64,000 nt of DNA, from the NCBI RefSeq assembly GCF_009498035.1, contig NZ_CP034550.1, positions 10,230,001-10,294,000 on the forward strand. The letters are read 5' to 3'. The DNA is from Saccharothrix syringae. Its GTDB lineage: Bacteria > Actinomycetota > Actinomycetes > Mycobacteriales > Pseudonocardiaceae. The position numbers and the translations under genes are program-made. Below the pieces are notes generated by a model. That model was not told where the DNA came from. It saw only the letters and a list, made by a program, of their open reading frames with translations, and did no database searches. The number at the start of each line of letters is the position of its first letter. The stretch's first letter is position 1. Shown one piece after another: positions 1 to 6,969 of this stretch.

Positions 1-1173
1 CGCTTCAAGAAGCGAGCCCTAGACGGACACCGAGGACTCAAGAAGACCAACCGGTGGGCAGGGGGACAGCCACCATACGGCTATCAGGTGATCTCGAACC
101 CAACCGGCGGCAAGATCCTTGCCATTGACCCAGTGTCGTCCGAGGCAGTTCGGTTTGCGGGTCGAATGGTCTTGCAGGACAAGAGCCTGTGGGAGATCGC
201 AACGGCGCTAACTGAAGCCGGGTTCCCAACTCCCGCCCGCCACGTAGCGAACCAGCAAAACGCCGACAGTCGCAGTCGCCGTAAGACCAAGGTCTCCGAC
301 GATTGGAACCAGTCGAGCATCGGAAAGATCCTCAGGTCTCCCGCGACTATGGGCCTGAAGCTGGAAGGCCGCACCGCCAAAGAGAAGCGCGTGGTCCGGG
401 GCGAGGATGGCCTACCAATCCGGATGGCCGATGCTTTGTTCAGCGATGAGGACTGGACGAGCATTCAAGAGAAACTCACTAAGCGATCTCGAACCAAAGA
501 ACGGACTCACGGGGCGGCACCCCTACTCGGCGTGGCCTACTGTGGCGGCTGCCAAGAAAGGCTGTACCGCGCGGTCACCACGTCCAAGGGAATTCAGTAC
601 AGCTACTACCGCTGTATCCCCATGTCGGGAAAGCCGCGGTGCGAGGGCCACACGTTCAAGGAAGCGGAAGTGACCACCAACCTCGAAGAGGCCATTTCGA
701 TTCACCTTGCGGACATCCCGGTGATGCGTCGGACGTTCGTTCCCGGAGAGGATCACACGGCCGAACTGGACGCCGTCGTCAAAGCAATGGCGGAAGTTCG
801 AGAAGAGAAGGACCTCGGACTGTATGACTACCCCGGTGGCACGGAGGAGTACAAGGGACGGCTTTCAGCACTGGCCGCACAGCGAAAGATCCTGGCCGCA
901 CTTCCGCACCGTCCCGCAAGGTGGATTGAAGAACCAACCGGAGAGACCTACGCGCAGGCTTACTTCCGAATGACTCCGGACGAACGGCGCATGTTGCTCC
1001 TGGGCGCAGACGTCAAGTTCTACATCAAGCCGAGTGGCCAGCCCTGGCAATACGCGCTTGTGACCCCCAAAGAGATCACTAGCCGCGTCCAAACCGCAGG
1101 CCGTGAGATTGAGCCATCCGGCGAACAGCAGGAGATCCCGAACCCGACTTACATCATGGTCGATCAGAAATAG
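1..1173 (+). CDS. Large serine recombinase (integrase), C-terminal part; 5' end outside window
   Basis: Site-specific recombinase that would integrate and excise the element beginning here. The reading frame is open from base 1, so the N-terminal resolvase domain with the catalytic serine is off the window. What remains starts in the 'recombinase' domain (GGQPPYGYQ, the usual junction in large serine integrases), followed by a zinc-ribbon region around 540-660 with CGGCQ and a later C...C pair, and then a helical, probably coiled-coil C-terminal part. The family acts without host factors on short att sites, normally next to the gene. It is followed by a strong hairpin terminator and a 980-bp gene-poor gap. 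Its codon use and lower G+C match genes to 10.6 kb and not the chromosome further right, which makes it the likely mobility gene of that block. Confidence 0.9.
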   Translation, partial: RFKKRALDGHRGLKKTNRWAGGQPPYGYQVISNPTGGKILAIDPVSSEAVRFAGRMVLQDKSLWEIATALTEAGFPTPARHVANQQNADSRSRRKTKVSDDWNQSSIGKILRSPATMGLKLEGRTAKEKRVVRGEDGLPIRMADALFSDEDWTSIQEKLTKRSRTKERTHGAAPLLGVAYCGGCQERLYRAVTTSKGIQYSYYRCIPMSGKPRCEGHTFKEAEVTTNLEEAISIHLADIPVMRRTFVPGEDHTAELDAVVKAMAEVREEKDLGLYDYPGGTEEYKGRLSALAAQRKILAALPHRPARWIEEPTGETYAQAYFRMTPDERRMLLLGADVKFYIKPSGQPWQYALVTPKEITSRVQTAGREIEPSGEQQEIPNPTYIMVDQK

Positions 1174-1217
1174 ACCGTCGGCACTCCGGTAGCTGATTCG
1201 CCACCCGCGATTACAGG

Positions 1218-1244
1218 CCCCGCCTTCCCCACCGGAAGGCGGGG
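1218..1244 (+). terminator. Intrinsic terminator after the integrase
   Basis: A perfect 11-bp stem (CCCCGCCTTCC, loop CCACC, GGAAGGCGGGG) is followed by CTTTGT. It lies 45 bases after the integrase stop and should end that transcript. Confidence 0.85.
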
Positions 1245-1927
1245 CTTTGTCGTACCCGCCTCCGAGTGCTGGAGCACTTGGTGCACGGCGGGAGCTGCCT
1301 CGCCGTGACCGGACAGGCCGGACAGGACCAAGCCGGACGGGACCGCTCAGAGGACCTGCGAGCCACAGGGCACCCCACCACCGGAGAGCACCGATCGGCC
1401 GTCAACGGCCGTCCTAGGCGGGCAATACGGCCCAGGGTCGGGAACCTCGGGTGACAGGCCGGGCCGAAGCCGCGCCAACCGCCACCCATCCTGTGACTTG
1501 CGACACATCCAGGAGGTCCACCGTTCTGTTCGGCGGAGATGACACCCATACACACCCGAATGAGGACAGCGAGAAGCCAACAGGGGACGCCCTCCCAACG
1601 TGACGTCGATCACAAGTACGGCTCTCTGGTGTCCGGTTCTCCGGAGATCGCACCCAAGTACGTATGCCTGGGGGGAACCAACGGAGGGGACTATTAGAGC
1701 CTCAAGGGAGCCTTTCACAGGCTCCCGGTAGGTAGTTACTAGATTACTTATTAGAGGCTCTTAAGAGCCTCTTGATTGGCAACTAATCAAGGGCGGCCTT
1801 CGAGGGCCGCCTAAATAAGAAGTACTAATGCGATCCTTGAGGGCTCGCTAACTGGTGCTCATAGCAGCCAACGAGAGGCGCACGGTTCCCGCGTCGCCCC
1901 TTCCTGAGTCGGTCATGTGGTGTGGAT

Positions 1928-1952
1928 GCGCCCGGTCTGGTCCACCGGGCGC
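1928..1952 (+). terminator. Terminator-like hairpin
   Basis: Perfect 9-bp stem GCGCCCGGT / ACCGGGCGC with a 7-base loop, followed by TTCCCTT. No protein gene ends nearby, so it may close a small RNA made from the 1690-1905 segment. Confidence 0.5.
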
Positions 1953-2083
1953 TTCCCTTACCCGCCGATGCACAAGAACTTGACCGCGTTCACCCGGCGC
2001 GGTTCCTGCCCGCGTTGCTGCCATTGCGCGGGCGCTCCTGAAGCTGGGTGGCCTTGCCGGGAGGCATTGCCCAACCTAGCGAA

Positions 2084-2114
2084 ACCGCCGACAATGGCGG
2101 TGCCCCCTTTTTTT
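2084..2114 (+). terminator. Hairpin with T-tract upstream of the small zinc-finger genes
   Basis: A 6-bp stem (ACCGCC / GGCGGT, loop of 6) is followed by GCCCCC and seven T. Such a T-tract is rare in this genome. It lies about 40 bases before the GTG of the next gene, so it either ends an upstream non-coding transcript or acts as an attenuator. Confidence 0.55.
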
Positions 2115-2155
2115 GTCCAGTAATTGTTAGCCAATCAACCCGGAAGGGAACGGCG

Positions 2156-2317
2156 GTGACAGAGACGTACAGGTGCGGCCACGCACGCACCCGAGAGAAC
2201 ACCTACGAATCGTCCGGTATTCGGCGCTGCCGCGCCTGTTATCGGGCTTATCAGAACAAGCGACGCCGGGACGCAACAGCGGCGTTGCGCGCTCTCCGCG
2301 CACAGGAACAGTCCTAG
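2156..2317 (+). CDS. Small Cys/His zinc-binding protein (53 aa), unknown role
   Basis: Starts at GTG 2156, with a purine-rich GGAAGGGAA seven bases upstream; earlier in-frame starts run through the terminator hairpin and are less likely. The 53-residue product has a CGH motif near residue 7 and a CRAC pair near residue 25, then a strongly basic helix (KRRRD), as in small nucleic-acid-binding zinc fingers common in actinophages and integrative elements. It is first in a same-strand run with the 43-aa zinc-ribbon gene and the 264-aa gene. The function is not known; DNA or RNA binding is an inference from the Cys pairs and basic charge. Confidence 0.6.
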   Translation: MTETYRCGHARTRENTYESSGIRRCRACYRAYQNKRRRDATAALRALRAQEQS

Positions 2318-2337
2318 CCGAACAGGAGTCACCGCAG

Positions 2338-2469
2338 ATGCTTTGCCGTCTCTGCGGCGCGTTCAAGCGTGCTGCCGACCTCGTGGACGCTAAGCCCCGA
2401 ACGAACCGGGGAAAGAAGTCGGGTAGCCGTCAGGGCTTGTGTAAGTCCTGCGCCTTCCCGGTCCAGTAA
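2338..2469 (+). CDS. Small zinc-ribbon protein (43 aa), unknown role
   Basis: ATG at 2338 follows AGGAG at good spacing. The 43-residue product has two CxxC knuckles (CRLC near residue 3 and CKSC near residue 35) separated by a basic loop (RTNRGKKSGSR), a typical treble-clef/zinc-ribbon outline. It sits 20 bases after the preceding small zinc-finger gene and 39 bases before the 264-aa gene, so the three are probably one transcript. Similar tiny Cys4 proteins are frequent beside HNH endonucleases in actinophage genomes. No function can be given. Confidence 0.6.
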   Translation: MLCRLCGAFKRAADLVDAKPRTNRGKKSGSRQGLCKSCAFPVQ

Positions 2470-2508
2470 GACCGACCCACTGCAAGCCACACCACAGGAG
2501 AAAAGAAC

Positions 2509-3303
2509 ATGACCAAGGCAAACAGCGACTACGCGCAGACGGACCTGATCGTCAAGCTGATCAAGGATCTCGGGAAGGTCGTCAACATCCCTGCCGCGCT
2601 TGCGGCTGAGTCCAAGCTCATTGAAGACCTGCGGCGTGATGAGTTCGGCGCTGGGGCTGTTGTCGCATCCGCACGAACCGACCTGTTGAGCGCACCCACA
2701 CCGGCCGACTACCTCAAGGCACGGGAAGCACTCTCTACCGCCCTCGTGACGACATTCGGCACTCAGTCGGACGCCTTCCGCGCAGCCGAAGCAGACGCCC
2801 TGTACCGGCGCGCTGTCGGTTCGCTCTACGACCACTCGAACGAACTTCAGTCGGCCCTTTCCGAGCGGTTCAACGACTTGGTTGCTGCGCACAGCCTGAA
2901 TGACGCTGCCGCGTCGCTCCCAGATTTCGCGGACCCGTACCTGAACCTGTTGAACGTCTCCCCGGCGCAGGCGAGCGCCGTAGCCACGTGGCAGAACGTC
3001 ATTGGTGAGCTGAGCGCGGTTTGGTCCGCGTACATCCGACTTGCCCGCCACCTCGGGCACACGTTCGGAGGCAGTGAGGCCAGTGAAAATCTTGAACTCG
3101 CATTCGTGCTGTTCGACATCCCCGCGTTCGACGTGGCTCGGAGTGCGGCCGTGTTGCTGGCGTCCTGGAAGGGCGGCACCGATGCCGCCAAGCGATACGG
3201 CCCGTTGCTGCCGTTCGTCGCGGGTCCGTTGTCCGGCGCTGCGCTTCACCTGAAGCCGATTTCCGATGCTGACGCTCTGTGGAGAGCGGTTCAGGGGATC
3301 TGA
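2509..3303 (+). CDS. Hypothetical protein (264 aa) of the mobile element
   Basis: Not recognised. ATG at 2509 with a strong AGGAG nine bases upstream. The protein is largely helical and acidic in its first 200 residues, with no clear signal peptide, no Cys clusters and no catalytic motif. A moderately hydrophobic stretch near residues 215-245 (AKRYGPLLPFVAGPLSG) is too weak to call a membrane segment. The regular heptad-like Ala/Leu pattern suggests a helical bundle. It lies between small zinc-ribbon genes and an HNH endonuclease in one direction, in a position where actinophage genomes carry lineage-specific early or accessory proteins. Confidence 0.7.
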   Translation: MTKANSDYAQTDLIVKLIKDLGKVVNIPAALAAESKLIEDLRRDEFGAGAVVASARTDLLSAPTPADYLKAREALSTALVTTFGTQSDAFRAAEADALYRRAVGSLYDHSNELQSALSERFNDLVAAHSLNDAAASLPDFADPYLNLLNVSPAQASAVATWQNVIGELSAVWSAYIRLARHLGHTFGGSEASENLELAFVLFDIPAFDVARSAAVLLASWKGGTDAAKRYGPLLPFVAGPLSGAALHLKPISDADALWRAVQGI

Positions 3304-3371
3304 CGAGCCACAAGACGAGAAGGCGGCCGGGGCTGATCACCCCGGCTTTCGTTTACCCGAGGAGAGAACTC

Positions 3372-3947
3372 ATGAGCACTAAGACGTGTACCAAGTGCCG
3401 CACACTGAAGCCACTAGACGACTTCTACCGCGATTCGTCGCGCTCCGACGGTCGCAGCCACCAATGCAAGGAATGCAAGCGCCCGAAGGTGCGCGCAACC
3501 GTCCGTGAGTGGAAGGCCGCCAACCGGCAAGCGACGCTTGCACAGAAGGCGCGTTACCGCTCCCGCCACAAGGGCCGCATTGCGATCGACAACGCCATTA
3601 GGCAGGCGAAGCGCACCGCTGATCGACTCGGCGTGAACACAGAGCCGTACACCGTGGCGGAATTGGTCGAGGCATGGGGAGAGCGCCACGAATGGCACTG
3701 TGTGTACTGCGGTACCGCCGACGCCCTAAGCATTGACCACGTTCACCCCATGAACCGAGGCGGCGTCAACGCGCTGGCGAACATCGTCCCGGCGTGCGTC
3801 GCGTGTAACCAGTCCAAGCGCTCAAAGCCTGTTGGCGAATTCCTGGCCGGAAAGCATGTCCCCGAAGTCCACGGACCGGGCCGATACGCGCACGCCGTCA
3901 ACGTGCTGCACCGCGCTGCATCCCCGTTCCTGGACTTCCAGGAGTAG
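3372..3947 (+). CDS. HNH endonuclease (phage type)
   Basis: The chosen ATG at 3372 follows GGAGAGAAC; an upstream in-frame start would overlap the previous gene. The 191-aa product opens with a zinc-knuckle segment (CTKC...CKEC within residues 6-32), then a basic helix, and ends with the HNH fold: CVYCG, the catalytic DH (SIDHVHP), the asparagine region (GGVNALANIVPACVACN) and a closing KR-rich helix. HNH proteins of this form lie next to the terminase in cos-type tailed phages, where they nick DNA during packaging. The terminase small-subunit gene follows in the same direction after about 550 bp, which supports a packaging role over a homing role. Confidence 0.85.
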   Translation: MSTKTCTKCRTLKPLDDFYRDSSRSDGRSHQCKECKRPKVRATVREWKAANRQATLAQKARYRSRHKGRIAIDNAIRQAKRTADRLGVNTEPYTVAELVEAWGERHEWHCVYCGTADALSIDHVHPMNRGGVNALANIVPACVACNQSKRSKPVGEFLAGKHVPEVHGPGRYAHAVNVLHRAASPFLDFQE

Positions 3948-4501
3948 GGCCGCAGACAAGACGCGCTCACAGCCACCGAGCGCCTTACGGGGTGCCTGCG
4001 GTCCGGCCGCACCTCGGGAGCGGCTAGGCGTGGCGTACAGCCCCGTTTCCGGGGCTTTCCTGTGGCTAGCTACGTGCGAGCGGCACCCCTGGCCGCTCGG
4101 GTGTGCGTGGGGAGCTGCTCCCCCGCGACCGGGCAAGCAGGCCCGGCAGGACAGAGGCACGGGGGCACCCCTGTTTTAGTGGGGGGTACCTGTCGCGCAT
4201 TTACGCAGGTAGGTGGCTTGTAGGCGCTTCCGCGGAATTGGCTTCCGCTACGGGTACAGGGTATCTGACCTGCGCTTACGCGGACACGTGTGGTCGCATA
4301 CCCCCACGGGGGATACCCCTACCCCGGCCACCCCCACCGGTACGTATAGCGGTCCTGCGCCTTTATGCGTCACATCGGCTCTCTGCGTTTTTCCACACCG
4401 CCCTAAGCGGCGGTTTCGTCTGCGTGCCTGCCGTTGCCCCTGGTCGGCTGTCACCCGAACGGCACCAAAACACCCACTGATCGACTACGAAAGGACCAGA
4501 A
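3948..4501. other. Non-coding gap between HNH endonuclease and terminase small subunit (candidate packaging site)
   Basis: No convincing gene. Open frames here have poor codon use and no ribosome-binding sites. The stretch holds several inverted repeats, for example a CCGCAG...CTGCGG pair at about 3951-4002 and a C5/G5 hairpin at about 4301-4316. In cos phages and in satellites that borrow phage packaging, the cos site lies beside the HNH/terS genes; this is the only large gap there. That is inference from position alone. Confidence 0.35.
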
Positions 4502-4903
4502 ATGACCACCTCTCCGCGTCCACCGCGCGGTCTGGGAACCAGCGGTAAGCGACTCTGGCGCGAAATCACCGACGCCGAGACGGGTTGGGAGTTGCGGCCC
4601 GATGAGTTCCGGATGCTTGAGGATGCGTGCCGAGAGGCAGACCTCATTGACCGCCTTGAATCGGCCCTAGCTACGGCCGAGCTGATCGTCCGAGGTTCGA
4701 TGGGGCAGCCTGCCCCGTCACCTCTCCTGACCGAAGTCCGTCAGCACAGAACCGTATTGGCGAACCTCCTGGGGAAACTGAAGCTGAGTGAGCCCGTGGA
4801 AGACGAGACGACTTCCGATGATTCGACAGGCGTTGTGGTGCCCTACAGCCGTTCGGAGGCTGGCCGTATCGCCGCTAGGGCACGGTGGGGTGGTACGCGG
4901 TGA
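4502..4903 (+). CDS. Phage terminase small subunit, P27-like
   Basis: DNA-recognition subunit of a phage packaging motor. The 133-aa protein has the features of actinobacterial P27-family small terminases: an N-terminal PRGLGTSGKRLWREI segment, a central helical stretch (LRPDEFRMLEDACREADLIDRLE), a G-rich turn before PSPLLTEVRQHRTVLANLLGKLKL, and a C-terminal tail ending SEAGRIAARARWGG. ATG at 4502 follows GAAAGGACC. The stop overlaps the next start (GTGA at 4900), so the two are translationally coupled. A large subunit, portal and capsid normally follow; here they do not, which is the main reason to suspect a satellite or a decayed prophage. Confidence 0.75.
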   Translation: MTTSPRPPRGLGTSGKRLWREITDAETGWELRPDEFRMLEDACREADLIDRLESALATAELIVRGSMGQPAPSPLLTEVRQHRTVLANLLGKLKLSEPVEDETTSDDSTGVVVPYSRSEAGRIAARARWGGTR

Positions 4904-5226
4904 GCCGATCTCGAAAGCGTTCCCGCCTTTCAGTAGGTCCGGCCACTGGTATTGACATCCGCGCACAGGTGCGTCACAAACTGACCGCCCGACTCGCACG
5001 GGCTCGGGCTGGGTGGGCTTACCAATCACGGGCTAGTGAGATGACCGCCGACGAACACGCGGCGGCTGTCGAAGAACTGATCTACAACGCGCAGGGTCGC
5101 CTGTTGGAAGCCCTCACTTCCGGGGAACGGGTGGAGCTTCCCGGTTGGATGCTCAATGACTGGTTTCCGGTCGAGGTCAGCCGTACGTATTGGCTGATGC
5201 CCGACGGCTCGGTTCGTAGGATGTGA
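4900..5226 (+). CDS. Hypothetical protein (108 aa), coupled to terminase small subunit
   Basis: Not recognised. The GTG at 4900 overlaps the terminase stop (GTGA). The protein has a basic N-terminus (SRSRKRSR), a helical middle with a MTADEHAAAVEELIYNAQ segment, and a C-terminal part rich in aromatic residues (GWMLNDWFPVEVSRTYWLM). No Cys, no membrane segment. Its stop overlaps the start of the following gene in the same way, so three genes from 4502 to 5900 form one tightly coupled operon. Confidence 0.7.
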   Translation: MSRSRKRSRLSVGPATGIDIRAQVRHKLTARLARARAGWAYQSRASEMTADEHAAAVEELIYNAQGRLLEALTSGERVELPGWMLNDWFPVEVSRTYWLMPDGSVRRM

Positions 5227-5900
5227 CCGGAATGGGCCTGAAAGAGTCCTACGCGCGGGCTGCCAGCCGCGCACCGGGAGCCACCGCGCACACCGACGCC
5301 GTTGTGAAAGCTCTCCTTGAAGCCGTCCAGCCGGACGGGACAGCACCGTTCCCGGAGGTCTTCCCGTTCACTCGGGCTGACACCGACGTAGAGGTTCAGC
5401 GGCTTGTCAGGGCTGGACTTCTGGCGGTCACGCCGAACGGTGTCCAGCTCGTTCCACCAGCCCCATCTAGGCCGTCTGAGAGGCCCGTAGAGCAGCCGAA
5501 GTCGTCAGCGCCTAAGCGGCCTGACGCGAAGCCGCCCGCAACCCGTAGGGAGCCACCTCGGGCGAAGGTGCCCACACAGGCCGGGGTGGACCAGGCCGAA
5601 CACATGCGCCGGTTGCGCTGGTCGAAGGTGCTCAAGGAAACGCCGCAGGCTCACCACTTGGCGCTAGCGCTTCACCTGCAAATGGGATCGAAGCACGGAA
5701 AACGTTTCGGTGAAACGCCGTTGAATGTGTCCGCGGTTCTCCTATCGAAATTGACGGGAATGTCCGAGCGAACCGTTAAGCGGCATATTCCGCTACTGGT
5801 CGAGAGCGGCTTTTACCGCCGAGTGGACACCGGTAAGGGAGGCTACTCGGGCAAGGCGTCTGCGGCGGCTTGGTTGCCGACGCTGCCCGACTTCGAGTGA
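5223..5900 (+). CDS. Winged-helix DNA-binding protein of the element
   Basis: GTG at 5223 overlaps the preceding stop (GTGA); ATG at 5232 is an alternative start. The 225-aa product has an N-terminal region with its own small helical domain, a Pro/Arg-rich linker around residues 80-125, and a C-terminal winged helix (residues about 145-215: LNVSAVLLSKLTGMSERTVKRHIPLLVESGFYRR, with SERTVKRHI as recognition helix). This domain resembles helix-turn-helix proteins in actinobacterial integrative elements that control replication or excision. Directly downstream lie inverted copies of a TGTCAGATTGGCACA-type sequence, which may be its binding sites. The specific role is inferred. Confidence 0.65.
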   Translation: MTGMGLKESYARAASRAPGATAHTDAVVKALLEAVQPDGTAPFPEVFPFTRADTDVEVQRLVRAGLLAVTPNGVQLVPPAPSRPSERPVEQPKSSAPKRPDAKPPATRREPPRAKVPTQAGVDQAEHMRRLRWSKVLKETPQAHHLALALHLQMGSKHGKRFGETPLNVSAVLLSKLTGMSERTVKRHIPLLVESGFYRRVDTGKGGYSGKASAAAWLPTLPDFE

Positions 5901-5913
5901 TCCCCCTCGGGAT

Positions 5914-6060
5914 GGGGTGTCAGATTGGCACACATAGATTAAAGAACCTACGTCTAGGGAACGTAGAGATCCCTTGAGGGGATCTCCTACAGCCATCGAA
6001 CACAGCCAACGAACAGGACTACAGGGTTCCCGTGGTGTGCCAGATTGACACCCCTCTCGG
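5914..6060. promoter_or_regulatory. Paired inverted TGTCA/TGGCACA sites and hairpins upstream of the pentapeptide gene
   Basis: GGGGTGTCAGATTGGCACAC near 5914 is repeated in inverse orientation as GTGTGCCAGATTGACACCCC near 6034. Each copy is itself nearly palindromic. Between them are CTACGT...ACGTAG and the hairpin GAGATCCCTTGAGGGGATCTC's arms (GAGATCCC / GGGATCTC), then CAGCCAACGA and GGTTCCCG in the same order as at 1832-1900. The layout resembles paired operators or iterons flanking a control region; the factor is not known. Confidence 0.5.
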
Positions 6061-6108
6061 TGCTCGTGTCGCAGACCGCCGAGAGCGGCTGACTGATATT
6101 CTGCTGGT

Positions 6109-6768
6109 ATGGACTTCCACAAGATCGCTGGTAAGACCATCCAGCGCCCGAACTTCGAAGATGAGGACTTGACGGAGGACTCACCAGCGTTCCGAGGGGA
6201 ATTCGACTTCGACTCGGCTCTACTGAGCGACGGAGACCAGGAAGGCGTTACCGGTGAGGGGTCGCTCTTTACCTCCCTGGTGAAGTCGGTTGACCTGTCG
6301 AAGTCCCGTCTTACTCCGCTCACGCTCTCCGATGTGCGGTTTGACGACGTGAGCCTTTCCAACGCCGTGTTGTCGGAGACCACTGCACGGCGGGTCGAGT
6401 TCCAGCGGTGCCAGGCCATCGGCCTACAGGCCGGGCTGGTCCAGGCCCAGGACGTCTACGCGGAAGACTGCCGATTCGACTACGCGACACTTCGGTTCGA
6501 TCAGGTGAAGAACGCCGTTGCGTTCCGGCGTTGCTCGTTCCGGGAGACCGTCCTTGTGGGTGACCTGTCGAACGTCGTGTTTGACGATTGCGAGTTGATC
6601 GAAACGGAATTCGAGGCGACTCGGGCCGTTGGCTGCGATCTCACAGAGTCGAGGTTGATCGGCGTTCGCGGATTGCTGACGTTGCGTGGCGCGAGGCTTA
6701 GCGCCGATCAGGCCAGCTCCCTTGCCAGTCAGATTGCCTCGGAAGCTGGCCTGACCATCGTCCGCTAG
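6109..6768 (+). CDS. Pentapeptide-repeat protein (219 aa), possible self-protection protein of the RiPP cassette
   Basis: ATG at 6109. From about residue 60 on, the protein shows the five-residue periodicity of right-handed quadrilateral beta-helices (L/F at the centre every fifth residue, for example DLSKSRLTPL, DVRFDDVSLSNAVL, DCRFDYATLRFD, RCSFRETVLVGDLSNVVFDDCEL, DLTESRLIGVRG). The first 55 residues are acidic and not in the repeat. Known relatives include McbG, AlbG and MfpA/Qnr, which protect DNA gyrase from peptide or drug poisons. The gene converges on the cyclophane precursor gene and ends 15 bases from it. A self-immunity role is an inference from this neighbourhood; the sequence alone shows only the fold. 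Confidence 0.75.
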   Translation: MDFHKIAGKTIQRPNFEDEDLTEDSPAFRGEFDFDSALLSDGDQEGVTGEGSLFTSLVKSVDLSKSRLTPLTLSDVRFDDVSLSNAVLSETTARRVEFQRCQAIGLQAGLVQAQDVYAEDCRFDYATLRFDQVKNAVAFRRCSFRETVLVGDLSNVVFDDCELIETEFEATRAVGCDLTESRLIGVRGLLTLRGARLSADQASSLASQIASEAGLTIVR

Positions 6769-6783
6769 CTCATGATCCGCTAG

Positions 6784-6969
6784 CTACTTGTTCTTCCAGT
6801 TGTCCCACGTGGGGCGGTTGTCGAACCCGCCGTTTCCGGTTGCGTTGTCCCACGTGGGTTCGTTGTTGAACGAGCTGACCACTACGGGAGCGCCGCCCAC
6901 TCGGGTGAGCAGGGCGGTGAATCCCTCGTTACGCGCTTGAATCCGCTCTGCCAACGGTGTCGGGCTCAA
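6784..6969 (-). CDS. amcA: Multiple-cyclophane RiPP precursor peptide (AmcA-like, 61 aa)
   Basis: Substrate peptide for the radical SAM enzyme encoded just upstream. Reading from the TTG at 6969, residues 1-30 form a helical leader with LAERIQ, and residues 31-61 are a short core holding five three-residue motifs that begin with an aromatic residue and end with Asn: FNN (34-36), WDN (40-42), FDN (49-51), WDN (55-57) and WKN (58-60), then a terminal Lys. PTWDN occurs twice. Aromatic-X-Asn is the motif in which SPASM radical SAM enzymes join the aromatic ring to the beta-carbon of the third residue. The start lies inside the maturase 3' end (41-base overlap) behind an AAGGGG; TTG at 6972 is equally possible. 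Export or protease genes are not seen nearby. Confidence 0.8.
   Translation of the reverse strand: MSPTPLAERIQARNEGFTALLTRVGGAPVVVSSFNNEPTWDNATGNGGFDNRPTWDNWKNK

Larger units (their letters stand above)
1245..2155. other. Gene-poor, hairpin-rich gap after the integrase (candidate att/regulatory/ncRNA region)
   Basis: No convincing protein gene. From about 1690 to 1905 the DNA is unusually A+T-rich for this genome and full of inverted repeats: a hairpin at about 1707-1727 (GGGAGCC...GGCTCCC), a 20-bp palindrome at about 1752-1771 (AGAGGCTCTTAAGAGCCTCT) and GGGCGGCC...GGCCGCC at about 1790-1811. Around 1832-1900 is a segment (GATCCTTGAGGG, CAGCCAACGA, GGTTCCCG in that order) that recurs in the same order at about 5968-6035. 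Two terminator-like hairpins follow. Serine-integrase att sites usually flank the integrase, so this gap is one place to look, but the exact site cannot be read without the unoccupied chromosome. Confidence 0.5.

Noticed and set aside
1690..1905. Riboswitch
   Set aside because: Hairpins do not match any riboswitch layout I know and no metabolic gene follows; kept only as an unexplained structured segment.
1917..2123. 68-codon frame with Cys residues upstream of the zinc-finger genes
   Set aside because: Runs through two terminator hairpins and ends in the T-tract; no ribosome site.
4103..4548. Overlapping frames of 111-125 codons between HNH and terminase genes
   Set aside because: Arg/Pro-rich composition, no ribosome site; they run into or past the terminase start in another frame.
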